Positions 1-8,925 of a stretch of 64,000 bases of DNA are shown piece by piece. Position numbers and translations under genes: made by a program. The first letter of the stretch is position 1; the number at the start of each line of letters is the position of its first letter. This stretch comes from Taishania sp. (GTDB lineage Bacteria; Bacteroidota; Bacteroidia; Flavobacteriales_D; Crocinitomicaceae). Where the stretch lies: positions 1-64,000 of the forward strand of contig JASLGM010000047.1 in assembly GCA_030150045.1 (NCBI GenBank), given 5' to 3'. The notes beneath the pieces are model-generated. The model saw only the letters and a program-made list of their open reading frames with translations, made no database searches and was not told where the DNA came from.

Positions 1-99
1 GTCTAAGTACTGCGTGAACTGAGCATCCTGCTGCCCATAGGCAATAGGAAAAATAAGGCTCATTAATCCACCTAATAGAACGATTCTTAATGCTTTCAT
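1..99 (-). CDS. PorP/SprF family T9SS-associated membrane protein (5' part only)
   Basis: Only the first 33 codons lie in the window; the gene continues past base 1. It begins with a typical signal peptide (MKALRIVLLGG..., ending near AYGQ), followed by QDAQFTQYLD. A Q-D-x-Q-F-T-Q-Y start to the mature protein is characteristic of PorP/SprF outer-membrane proteins, which accompany large T9SS adhesins such as SprB. It is 25 bases downstream of the giant adhesin gene on the same strand, so the two are probably one operon and partners. The call rests on a short N-terminus plus context. Confidence 0.72.
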   Translation of the reverse strand, partial: MKALRIVLLGGLMSLIFPIAYGQQDAQFTQYLD

Positions 100-124
100 A
101 TCTCTTGTTTTTTCAGTAAATTAA

Positions 125-3100
125 TTAACGCTTCAAGTAAATGAACCCTTTATACAAAGCGCCACTTTCTTCCATAGATCCATCACCTCCTATTTTCAAA
201 ATGTAATAGTAAGTCCCTTCAGGAAGAAGGTTATTCCCTACATTCATCTTATTAAATGAATGTCCATCCCAGTCATTTTGATAATCATCACTTTGGTAAA
301 CTTCTGCTCCCCAACGGTTATGAATCCAAATCGCAGAATTAGGATATAATTCTAAATTCTCAATAAGAAAAGTCTCGTTCTTACCATCTCCATTAGGTGA
401 AAAAGCTTCTGGAATAAGTAATTTACATCCCATTACATCTATTCCGACAGTCACTTCTTTAGAAAAACATCCAAAACTATTTTCTGCAATCACAGTATAG
501 TTTCCTCTATCAAATTCTGTCGTGTTACCAATTGACAACAACGGTCCTTCATTCACAAAAACACCATCATGAGTCCATGTGTACTTCAAATCAGGTGATG
601 GATTAATTACTGAAACAGAAACATCTTTGTTGTAACAAACTGTCAAAGGTGACAACACATCAATACCAACAACAGGGCTAGGATAAACAATGATATCAAA
701 ATCAAATACAGTTACATTCCCCGAAGCATCTTCTACAGTATAGTTTACTGAAGTCGTCCCTACAGGGAATTTATCTCCTGATTGATGACTTCTAACAATG
801 GACTGTACAGAACAATTATCTGTAATTTGTTCCATCCAAGTAATTGGATCACCATCACAGTATGAAACCTTAACATCAGAAATAATAATAACAGGCGCTA
901 GTGTATCGTTTACCGTCACTGTAAATGAACATGTTTCAATATTACCAGAAACATCTGTTGCAGTATAAGTAACTGTTGTTACACCTACAGGGAAAACATC
1001 TCCTGAATTATGAGTATTCGTAACAATTGGAGCTGTTGAAGAGCAATCATCTGTAGCTATTGGTGCGATCCATGTAACTATTGCCTCACAAACATCTAAA
1101 TCATTCGAAACAGAAATATCCGCTGGACAATTTACAAAGACAGGTTTAAGTGTATCATTCACAGTTACCGTAAAGGAACATGTTTGAATATTACCAGAAA
1201 CATCTGTTGCAGTATAAGTAACTGTTGTTACACCTACAGGGAAAACACCTCCTGAATTATGTGAATTCGTAATAATTGGAGCTGTTGAAGAACAAGCATC
1301 AGTAGCTGTTGGCACCGTCCAAGTTGCTGTTGCCTCACAAACATCTAAATCATTCGAAACAGAAATATCCGTTGGACAACTTACAAACACTGGTCTGAGT
1401 GTATCATTTACAGTTACCGTAAAGGAACATGTTTGAATGTTACCGGAAATATCTGTTGCAGTATAAGTAACAGTTGTTATACCTACTGGGAAAACATCTC
1501 CTGAATTATGCGTATTCGTAATAATTGGAGCGATTGAAGAACAAGCATCAGTAGCTGTTGGCACCGTCCAAGTTGCTGTTGCCTCACAAACATCTAAATC
1601 ATTCGAAACAGAAATATCCGTTGGACAACTTACAAATACAGGTTTAAGTGTATCATTTACAGTTACCGTAAAGGAACATGTTTGAATGTTTCCGGAAATA
1701 TCTGTTGCAGTATAAGTAACAGTTGTTACACCTACAAGGAAAACATCTCCTGAATTATGTGTATTCGTAATAATAAGTGCTGTAGAAGAACAATTATCAG
1801 TTGCAATCGGTGCAGGCCAAGTTACAGTTGCCTCACAAACATCTAAATCATTCGAAACAAAAATATCCGCTGGACATCCTATAAATACAGGCGCTTGTAC
1901 ATCTTCTACATTTACTTCAAATGAACATGTTACCCTATTTCCAGAAGTATCCTCTACTAAATATTCGACTATTGTTATACCAATTGGGAATACATCTCCC
2001 GGATTATGCGTGCTGGTAATTGTTGGTGCAGTAGAGCAATTATCAGTTGCTGTTGGTACTATCCAAGTTACTTCAGCTCCACAAACATCTATGTCATTAT
2101 CAACCCTTATATTTGATGGACAATTAATAATTTCTGGCAGCTGAGTATCAATTACCGTAACATTGAAAGAACAAGTTGCTGAATTTCCAGAATCATCTGT
2201 TGCCGTATAAGTAACCGTTGTTGTGCCAACTGGGAAAACGGCGCCAGAATTATGTGAACTCGTGATAACCGGTGCTGTCGCTGAACAATTATCCGTTGCC
2301 GTTGGTACAATCCACGTTACTGTGGCACTACATGCATCTACTGTATTATTTACACTAATATCCATTGGACATAATACAAATACAGGGGCTTCCATATCTT
2401 CAACAGTAACATTGAATGTACATGTTGCTATATTTCCAGAAGAGTCTGTAGCTGTATATGTAACAGCTGTCACTCCAACAGGGAATAGATCATCTGGTTG
2501 ATGAGTACCTACAACAACAGGATTTGAAGAACAGTTATCCGTAGCAACTGGAGGAATCCACGTTACAGAAGCTGAACACACATTAATATCATTTGGAAGC
2601 GTAATATCAACTGGACAATCAAAAAACACTGGTTCTTCAATATCTTTCACTTCTACTACAAAAGTACACGAAATGGAATTTGATGCTGCATCAGTTGCTG
2701 TATAAGTAACAGATGTTATACCAACTGGATAAACATCTCCTGATTGATGCGTAGAAGTTAATACAACTGCTCCAGTAGAACAATTATCTACTGCATGGGG
2801 TGGATCCCATGCTACTTCTGCAGAACATAATCCTAATTCAGTGTTAAACACAATGTGATTTGGGCAATTAATAAGAGTTGGAGCTTGCTGATCTTCAATT
2901 GTCACAACAAATGAACAAGTTGAAATATTCGAACTCGAATCAATTGCTGTGTAGGTTACCGTTGTAGATCCAACTGGGAAATAATCTCCTGGCGTATAAT
3001 TAGAACTAAGCACTAAGTTTACAGAACAATTATCTGTTGCAGTTGGCGGTACCCAAGTTACAATAGCTCCACAACTATCCAAATCATTCGGTTGATTGAT

Positions 3101-6100
3101 ATCCCCTGGACAATTTACAATAATCGGTGGAATGGTATCGAAAAGCAAGACGTTCATAGAATCCTTTACAACGCAGCCATCTGCATATATAGCTTTTACC
3201 GAATATTTTCCAAAATCAGTAACAACTAAACTATCTAATGTTGTCCCGTCATTCCATTCAAATTGGGTGCTCGGTGTAGGAAAAAAACCATCTGTTTTTA
3301 TCGCAAATGGATCAAAATTACATGGTAATAAAATATCATCTCCTAAACCTAAAATTTCTGCATCTTCATCATATCCAGCAAAGTTTATGTTTGAGTTCCC
3401 CCCAACATCAACAGTATGCTTAGCAAACTCCAAAGGAACATAAGATCCTGATGCATCAATATTTGTAAGGTTAGCAAAATCATTCAATACCTCCCCTGAT
3501 AATACATTTAATAATGCTGGTGTTGATGTTTTAGATTTCATAAATAAAACAAAACAAGGATTCCCAGAAGCAAATAATTTTTCATTTACTGTTTGAGCAA
3601 TACCTCCTTCCAAAACATAAGTACCTCCTGGAGAAAGAACCAAAGTGTCTGCTATATTACTTCCAATAAACTCACCATTTTTCTTGAATTCCATATATCC
3701 AACAGTATTTGCATTACTGATACCAGAACCATGAAAAATCAATCGGTTAATTGTTAGGTTATCGTTTACTTCAGCCGAAGCATTAGCTCCAGAAAATTCA
3801 ATGTGATTATAATAGTCATTCGGCTCTCCTTTGAATTTAATATAAGAAGTTCCATTATACATGAAAAATATTTTACTCGTACGTGCTTCTAAAGTTCTAT
3901 TAGCACCCGAATATTCCCATACAACCCTTCCAAAATTTCTTAATTCAACTTCAGAAGTACCCATTCTTAATTCTCTCGGTTCATTACCTTCAGATTTGAA
4001 AGTATAAATATGAATTTTCTTACTGTTAAAATCAAGAGTACCTTTTTTCAGGTTGAAGTCATAAGGATAACCTGTAGAAATGAAATCATCTAAAAAAGTC
4101 CATTCTCCTCCATTATCAAAATAAAAAACACTCCCTGAATAGGATGTACTATGCAACACCGCTCCATTTGTTCGAATGGTCTCTCCCTGCTGATTGGATG
4201 TAAAATATACATCTTGTACTTTAAACTCCATATTCGCTTGAAGTTCCATTGAACCTCTTATCTCAAGACTATTAACTCCTGTAATAACGGGGTTGTTCTC
4301 AGCATTATTCCATGTCATATCACGACAAAATGCATTTGAAGTAACGGAAACCGTTCTAAGGCTTGCTGCTCCTGGTAGAAACCCACTGTTTTCATTAAAA
4401 ACAACATCATCTGCAAGGGTTGGAATACATCCACTCACAGATGGATAAACTCCATCATTTATTGTTGACCAATGCGAATCATCATTCCAATCACCAGCAC
4501 CTCCAACCCAATAAAGTGTCGTCCCGGAACCAATCTGGAAAATAAACCCAGCATTCCCTCCATTGTCAAATGAATTTGTTGCAAAAACAGGTACAGCTCC
4601 AGTTGCATGAATATTCGTAATAGATGCATTTTCTAGATCAACATCAGCAGCTGCTTCAAAATGAATGAATGCAGGGGAAGATGAACTACTTTGCAATTCT
4701 TTAACTCCAGAACAAGATGCACTTAAACCATTAAAATATCTAGTTATTGTTTGTGTTAATCCGGCAGGAAAAGTATATAATCCTGTATTCGCCAACACTA
4801 ATGTGTCCATTGTATTTTCATTCTCAAATAAACCATCTTTCTTAAACTCTAAATACTTAAGTGTTGAACGATTGACCTTACCTCGACCATTAAAAATTAA
4901 TTTATCGATTAACACTCTTTCAAGGACTTGACCTTCCGCAAGTGGACCTCTGAATTCAACATGATGATAGTGGTCATTTAATTCTCCCTTAAAACGAATA
5001 TAATTGGATCCATTATAATCAAGAAAAACTTTACTAAATGATGCATCTAAAGTTCTATTCGTACCTAGATATTCCCACGCGTCTGAACTTGGTTTATCAA
5101 CAGAAACCTCTGCTCCCGACATCAATAGATTTCTTAGTCCTGTTCCATTTGAGTTAAATGAAAAAAGTACGAATTGTTTGCCATTAAAATCTAATATCCC
5201 CTTATTGAATATGAATCCATATTTATTACTAGCAGTAATAAAATCATCTAAAAAAGTCCATTTAGCATCACCATCAAAAGTAAAATTCCCTCGCCCACTA
5301 GGACTATTCAACGCAGCTCCATTAGTTGTAATGGTTTCAGACAAAGCATTTGATAAAAAATAAGTATTCTCAACTTTATAAATCATTCCTGATTGAAGCG
5401 CTATCGATCCATAAATATTCAAATCTTTGTCTCCTGAAATAATTGGATTGTTAAGCGCTCCATCCCATATCATCGTATGGCAGTATGCCTGATTGTCAAT
5501 ATTCACCGTTCTTGCAGCGTTAGAACCAGTTAGGAAACCACTATTCTCATTGAAGACAACGTCATCAATCAACGAAGGCACGCATCCTCTAACAGCCGGA
5601 TAAACCCCATCGTTAATCGTTGACCAATGTGATGGATCATTCCAGTCTCCTGCTCCACCAACCCAATAAAACACTTTACTTACTGGCGTCTGAAAAACAA
5701 TTCCTGAATTCCCTCCGTTATCAATAGAGCTAACAGCATCAATGCTCGGAACACCAATAATTGAAATATTCTTGACATTCGCATCTGATAGTTCAACTAA
5801 AGTAGTAGCTTGAAATTGTATCCTTGCTTGACCTGTAGGTGTAGAATTTTGCAGTGTTTTCATCCCCGCACAACCTCCTGAGGCTGCTTTGAAATGATCT
5901 TGAATAAACTGCGTTTTATTTGTTTCAAATGAATAGACATAGCCGCTGGTCAGCATTAAGGTATCAATGGTGTTTTCACCAAAGAATGTTCCATTTCTGT
6001 ACATATTCACAGCTCCAGACACTACATCTTTCATCTTCGCATCACCTTGAAAATGAATCTCTTTTATATTTGTACCTTGAACAATTTCACCTGTTGATAA

Positions 6101-6904
6101 AGCCCCAGTAAAAGAAACGTATGCATACTGATCATTTAAGTCTCCTGTAAACTTAACCGGATAGGTTCCATTATAAGGAAAAATAATGCGACTATTTGCT
6201 GCGTCAAGTGTTTTATTGGTTCCTGTATATTCCCAAACAACCGCACTAAAACTTCTTAATTCAACCTCTGCATTCGCCATACGTAACGATCTAACTTCAT
6301 TACCAATAGATTTAAAGAGATTGATATGAACGGTCTTGCTATTAAAATCAAGTATTCCCTTAATTAGATTGAAATCATAAAGATATACCGAGGAAATAAA
6401 GTCATCTTGTAATATCCATTCCCCTCCATTATCAAAATAAAACGCACTACCTGAGTAAGAAGAACTATGTAATACTGCTCCATTCGTGGTAATTGTATTT
6501 CCTGTAAGACTGGATAAAAAACGTACATATCGAACCCTAAAAGTCATGTCAGACTGTAAGGTCATAGATCCAAAAACATGTAGTTCTTCACCACCCGTAA
6601 TCTCGGGAGAATTGGGAGCATTATCCCAAGTGAAATCCAAACAAGTAGCAGTAACATTGACATTTACAGTACGTTGTGACAAAGCACCTGCTGTAAAACC
6701 ACTATTCGCATCAAAAATAACATTATCATATTGCGAAGGTACGTCAACATGACGAATGCTCCCCCCCGAAGTGGTTACCCAATGATTGATATCACTCCAA
6801 TCACCAGCGCCACCAACCCAATAATAATTGGATGAAAATGCGAACGTGCTAAAAATTGTAAATAAAAAAAGTAGTACTTTCCTTAACAGTAAATGTATCC
6901 TCAT
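125..6904 (-). CDS. Giant secreted adhesin: three repeated modules, HYR repeats, CHU_C/gliding C-terminal domain
   Basis: A 2259-residue secreted protein. The ATG at 6904 is chosen because it starts a clean signal peptide (MRIHLLLRKVLLFLF, cut near residue 24); an upstream in-frame start adds nine non-signal residues. Domains: three ~385-residue modules, each opening with YYWVGGAGDW or a close variant near residues 30, 415 and 800; a linker; nine full HYR repeats of ~82-83 residues and one divergent repeat (about 1255-2070), each with a CP...W...DxCS...FPVG...VTYTATD pattern; an Ig-like stretch; and a CHU_C/gliding C-terminal domain (about 2160-2259, with PEAFSPNGDG and NRWG). CHU_C domains direct T9SS export and surface display. 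The PorP/SprF gene 25 bases downstream fits a SprB/SprF-like pair. The ligand is unknown. Confidence 0.88.
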   Translation of the reverse strand: MRIHLLLRKVLLFLFTIFSTFAFSSNYYWVGGAGDWSDINHWVTTSGGSIRHVDVPSQYDNVIFDANSGFTAGALSQRTVNVNVTATCLDFTWDNAPNSPEITGGEELHVFGSMTLQSDMTFRVRYVRFLSSLTGNTITTNGAVLHSSSYSGSAFYFDNGGEWILQDDFISSVYLYDFNLIKGILDFNSKTVHINLFKSIGNEVRSLRMANAEVELRSFSAVVWEYTGTNKTLDAANSRIIFPYNGTYPVKFTGDLNDQYAYVSFTGALSTGEIVQGTNIKEIHFQGDAKMKDVVSGAVNMYRNGTFFGENTIDTLMLTSGYVYSFETNKTQFIQDHFKAASGGCAGMKTLQNSTPTGQARIQFQATTLVELSDANVKNISIIGVPSIDAVSSIDNGGNSGIVFQTPVSKVFYWVGGAGDWNDPSHWSTINDGVYPAVRGCVPSLIDDVVFNENSGFLTGSNAARTVNIDNQAYCHTMIWDGALNNPIISGDKDLNIYGSIALQSGMIYKVENTYFLSNALSETITTNGAALNSPSGRGNFTFDGDAKWTFLDDFITASNKYGFIFNKGILDFNGKQFVLFSFNSNGTGLRNLLMSGAEVSVDKPSSDAWEYLGTNRTLDASFSKVFLDYNGSNYIRFKGELNDHYHHVEFRGPLAEGQVLERVLIDKLIFNGRGKVNRSTLKYLEFKKDGLFENENTMDTLVLANTGLYTFPAGLTQTITRYFNGLSASCSGVKELQSSSSSPAFIHFEAAADVDLENASITNIHATGAVPVFATNSFDNGGNAGFIFQIGSGTTLYWVGGAGDWNDDSHWSTINDGVYPSVSGCIPTLADDVVFNENSGFLPGAASLRTVSVTSNAFCRDMTWNNAENNPVITGVNSLEIRGSMELQANMEFKVQDVYFTSNQQGETIRTNGAVLHSTSYSGSVFYFDNGGEWTFLDDFISTGYPYDFNLKKGTLDFNSKKIHIYTFKSEGNEPRELRMGTSEVELRNFGRVVWEYSGANRTLEARTSKIFFMYNGTSYIKFKGEPNDYYNHIEFSGANASAEVNDNLTINRLIFHGSGISNANTVGYMEFKKNGEFIGSNIADTLVLSPGGTYVLEGGIAQTVNEKLFASGNPCFVLFMKSKTSTPALLNVLSGEVLNDFANLTNIDASGSYVPLEFAKHTVDVGGNSNINFAGYDEDAEILGLGDDILLPCNFDPFAIKTDGFFPTPSTQFEWNDGTTLDSLVVTDFGKYSVKAIYADGCVVKDSMNVLLFDTIPPIIVNCPGDINQPNDLDSCGAIVTWVPPTATDNCSVNLVLSSNYTPGDYFPVGSTTVTYTAIDSSSNISTCSFVVTIEDQQAPTLINCPNHIVFNTELGLCSAEVAWDPPHAVDNCSTGAVVLTSTHQSGDVYPVGITSVTYTATDAASNSISCTFVVEVKDIEEPVFFDCPVDITLPNDINVCSASVTWIPPVATDNCSSNPVVVGTHQPDDLFPVGVTAVTYTATDSSGNIATCTFNVTVEDMEAPVFVLCPMDISVNNTVDACSATVTWIVPTATDNCSATAPVITSSHNSGAVFPVGTTTVTYTATDDSGNSATCSFNVTVIDTQLPEIINCPSNIRVDNDIDVCGAEVTWIVPTATDNCSTAPTITSTHNPGDVFPIGITIVEYLVEDTSGNRVTCSFEVNVEDVQAPVFIGCPADIFVSNDLDVCEATVTWPAPIATDNCSSTALIITNTHNSGDVFLVGVTTVTYTATDISGNIQTCSFTVTVNDTLKPVFVSCPTDISVSNDLDVCEATATWTVPTATDACSSIAPIITNTHNSGDVFPVGITTVTYTATDISGNIQTCSFTVTVNDTLRPVFVSCPTDISVSNDLDVCEATATWTVPTATDACSSTAPIITNSHNSGGVFPVGVTTVTYTATDVSGNIQTCSFTVTVNDTLKPVFVNCPADISVSNDLDVCEAIVTWIAPIATDDCSSTAPIVTNTHNSGDVFPVGVTTVTYTATDVSGNIETCSFTVTVNDTLAPVIIISDVKVSYCDGDPITWMEQITDNCSVQSIVRSHQSGDKFPVGTTSVNYTVEDASGNVTVFDFDIIVYPSPVVGIDVLSPLTVCYNKDVSVSVINPSPDLKYTWTHDGVFVNEGPLLSIGNTTEFDRGNYTVIAENSFGCFSKEVTVGIDVMGCKLLIPEAFSPNGDGKNETFLIENLELYPNSAIWIHNRWGAEVYQSDDYQNDWDGHSFNKMNVGNNLLPEGTYYYILKIGGDGSMEESGALYKGFIYLKR
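953..1950 (-). repeat. Near-identical 249-bp tandem DNA repeats inside the HYR region
   Basis: The anchor TTGCCTCACA recurs at 1081, 1330, 1579 and 1828, exactly 249 bases (83 codons) apart, and the flanking bases are nearly identical between copies. These are the four most C-terminal full HYR repeats. Repeats further toward the N-terminus have the same protein pattern but diverged DNA. Such recent tandem copies favour recombination, copy-number change and assembly collapse. Confidence 0.93.
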
Positions 6905-7117
6905 AGTAAGTGAAATTTGTTGATCCCACAAAGTTCAATTTTATTTAAGGGAAATAGCAACACAACATTGTTAAACATTGTTATAATTCACTTATTTATA
7001 AGGTAAAAGGTGTCTTATCGAAAATAAAAAACGGATTACTACGTTGCAATTTACATTTTATACACCATCTTTTCTTGGCTAAAAACTCAATATTTCATTA
7101 CTGTAAATGGATTTTTC
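6905..7117. other. Upstream region of the adhesin gene
   Basis: No gene is supported here. On the minus strand a GAACTTTG box about 25 bases before the adhesin ATG is a weak match to the TAnnTTTG -7 consensus. No clear terminator is visible. Confidence 0.4.
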
Positions 7118-7118
7118 T

Positions 7119-7266
7119 TTAGGCCGGCTTTTCCGCCTACAGGCTTTAGTGTTTTTGTCCCCTCCTTACGTTGTCTTCCTTTTCTGGTGTGCTCCCGAGG
7201 TCGCAACCACAAAATGGCAACTGAAGGTGGTACTGCCAACAGCTATCACCTTCCGTCGGGCCGGAA
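7119..7266 (+). repeat. Dispersed repeat family B, copy B1
   Basis: Shares with the other B copies an opening GGC-rich block, a CTACAGGCTTTAGT box, a GCTCCCGAGGTCGC loop (GCTTCCGYTGGTCGC elsewhere) and a closing block rich in CCTTCCGTCGGG. The bases flanking the loop are complementary over about ten pairs with one mismatch and one bulge, and differ in sequence from other copies. It lies about 100 bases before family A copy A1 in the same orientation. Confidence 0.7.
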
Positions 7267-7367
7267 ATCTATCTTTCGTTTTAAGATGAATGCGACTATT
7301 GAAGGTGTTCATTTCAATAAAAAATGACATTTCTGTAAGAAGAATGAGTAGTCGTTTACCCGATTTT

Positions 7368-7490
7368 GCGTTAGGGATAATAGTGGTTAGCCCGCAGTTC
7401 CCCAAGTCAACTTGGGGAACGAGGACTATGAACGGATAGCCCGCCCTCTCCCCATCTCTAAGTAGTTGGAGGATGGGGAGAGAAACGCCC
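7368..7490 (+). repeat. Dispersed structured repeat family A, copy A1
   Basis: Opens with GCGTTAGGGAT and closes with AACGCCC, so GCGTT/AACGC can form an outer helix. Inside are two hairpins: GTTCCCCAAGT paired with ACTTGGGGAAC (7397-7420), and CTCTCCCCATC paired with GATGGGGAGAG. Between them is the conserved joiner GAACGGATAGCCCG. The same layout with different helix sequences occurs in six other copies. Confidence 0.85.
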
Positions 7491-7543
7491 TAATTATTTT
7501 ATTTGAAAAATCAGGAATTAATTTTCCTTTTTCGTTGTCACAC

Positions 7544-8338
7544 TTAGGTAGCCGATTGTTTTTTCATGATTTTCCAGAACATTTTTTGAGGTAAGAATCG
7601 ACGTAGATATACAGCTAAAATCTCTCTATTACCAACTAGAATTTCACGTTTATTTTTGATTGCGGCTTTCAAAATGATTTGCACACATTTCTCTGCCGAC
7701 ATTCCTGTTGCCTGGTTATGATCCATTACGCCATGTTTCTCCCCTTTTTCATTTAGGGCACTCATGGAAATAGGTGTATTTATCTTTCCTGGCACAGCAA
7801 TAGTAACCTTAACTCCATTGTCTTGCTCCTCGATCACTAAGCTTTCATAAAATCCTTGTAAAGCATGTTTTGATGCTGCATAAGCCGATCTTAAAAAGAA
7901 ACCAAACTTCCCTGCGACACTAGAAGTAACAATGATTTGTCCACTATTTTGCGTTAAGAAATAAGGAAGTACCGCTTTTGTAAGAGCTATATTTCCAAAA
8001 TAATTAACGTTCATAATATAATGATCGATTTCTAAGGAAGTTTCTGCAGTTCGAGAGCGTTGGCTCAATCCGCCATTATTGATTAACACATCAATTCTCC
8101 CATATTTAGATACGACTTGCGCCGCCAACTTTGGGAATTCGTCGTATTTAACAAGATCCAAAGGCAAAACCATGTGATTTTCTCCTATTAATCCTGCTTT
8201 AATGGTTTCTAGTTTTTCCTCTGAACGCGCAGATAAAACCAATGTTGCGCCAGCATTTGACAATTGTCGAGCAAACTCTTCACCAATACCGGAGGAAGCT
8301 CCAGTAATCCAAATCACTTTATCTTTAAAATAGTCCAT
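7544..8338 (-). CDS. SDR-family oxidoreductase
   Basis: A 264-residue short-chain dehydrogenase/reductase. The cofactor loop TGASSGIG (12-19), NNGG (87-90), the catalytic serine around 139-140 and Y153-x3-K157 are all present, so it should be active with NAD(P)H. The substrate cannot be read from sequence; the long C-terminus ending in a basic KMFWKIMKK stretch resembles membrane-associated DHRS7-like members. The ATG at 8338 is chosen over an upstream TTG because it starts the conserved fold. A hairpin with a T-run ends a few bases before this ATG, so the gene either depends on read-through from the 8818 gene or has a promoter inside it. Confidence 0.9.
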   Translation of the reverse strand: MDYFKDKVIWITGASSGIGEEFARQLSNAGATLVLSARSEEKLETIKAGLIGENHMVLPLDLVKYDEFPKLAAQVVSKYGRIDVLINNGGLSQRSRTAETSLEIDHYIMNVNYFGNIALTKAVLPYFLTQNSGQIIVTSSVAGKFGFFLRSAYAASKHALQGFYESLVIEEQDNGVKVTIAVPGKINTPISMSALNEKGEKHGVMDHNQATGMSAEKCVQIILKAAIKNKREILVGNREILAVYLRRFLPQKMFWKIMKKQSAT

Positions 8339-8346
8339 AATCAAAA

Positions 8347-8371
8347 AATCCTACCGTTTTGGGGTAGGATT
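8347..8371 (-). terminator. Intrinsic terminator of the 8396-8818 gene, abutting the SDR start
   Basis: On the minus strand AATCCTACC pairs with GGTAGGATT across a seven-base loop and is followed by a run of T. It ends only a few bases before the SDR start codon at 8338. Confidence 0.8.
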
Positions 8372-8395
8372 CAAATATACAATTGTTAATTGAAT

Positions 8396-8818
8396 TTATA
8401 AATCATCTGGTAAAGTTGCAGCCTTAAATTCACGTGCCTTTGGTTTTATTTTTTCAATAAACACAACGCGTAACTTTTGTCCATCTGCAATATATATCAT
8501 TTCTGAAATACCATTAAAAATCTTAATTGGTGTTTTACTCGCACTAGTAAATTTATGTTTGATTGGTTCATAATCTCCTTCAGAATATTGGATGAATATC
8601 TGAGTAATAAAACCATTTTCTACGCGAACCTTTCCATTTAGACACTCTTCACCATCAGGAGTAAAGAAACTTAAAATCACATTTCGGTGCATATCGTCTG
8701 CTACGGTGTAAGCTCCTCTTTTCTCAAAAGCGGACTCCAATTTTGTAAAGCAATCCGATTGAGCAAAACTTAAAGTAGTAGTCAATAATGTTGTTGCAAA
8801 AAGTAATATCTTATTCAT
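8396..8818 (-). CDS. Small secreted protein of unknown function
   Basis: A 140-residue protein with a signal peptide (MNKILLFATTLLTTTLSFAQ). The mature part starts SDCFTKLESAFEKRGAYTV and contains only two cysteines (DCF and EECLNG). I do not recognise a named family. The pattern of a short secreted protein with alternating beta-like segments is common in Flavobacteriales. The start is placed at the second of two in-frame ATGs because it opens the signal peptide directly. It is followed by an intrinsic terminator and then the SDR gene. Confidence 0.75.
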   Translation of the reverse strand: MNKILLFATTLLTTTLSFAQSDCFTKLESAFEKRGAYTVADDMHRNVILSFFTPDGEECLNGKVRVENGFITQIFIQYSEGDYEPIKHKFTSASKTPIKIFNGISEMIYIADGQKLRVVFIEKIKPKAREFKAATLPDDL

Positions 8819-8900
8819 AAACATTAAAATTTTTACGGTTCATAGCCGAAAACCAAATATAACAAGTTTGTTGAAATAATTTACTTCAAATGATTTTTTT

Positions 8901-8908
8901 TACCTTTG
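8901..8908 (+). promoter_or_regulatory. -7 promoter box (TACCTTTG) for the isomerase gene
   Basis: An exact match to the Bacteroidota TAnnTTTG -7 consensus, 17 bases before the ATG at 8926. It would lie inside the coding region if the ATG at 8890 were used, which supports the later start. Confidence 0.6.
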
Positions 8909-8925
8909 AGAAAAACATTTCAATC

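Noticed and set aside
953..1950. Regular repeat array that might suggest a CRISPR
   Set aside because: The units are in-frame HYR protein repeats with no unique spacers and no cas genes nearby.
7107..7405. Overlapping ORFs on both strands of 60-79 codons
   Set aside because: They coincide with repeat copies B1 and A1; their translations share no protein pattern with other copies, and the conserved units are hairpins rather than codons.
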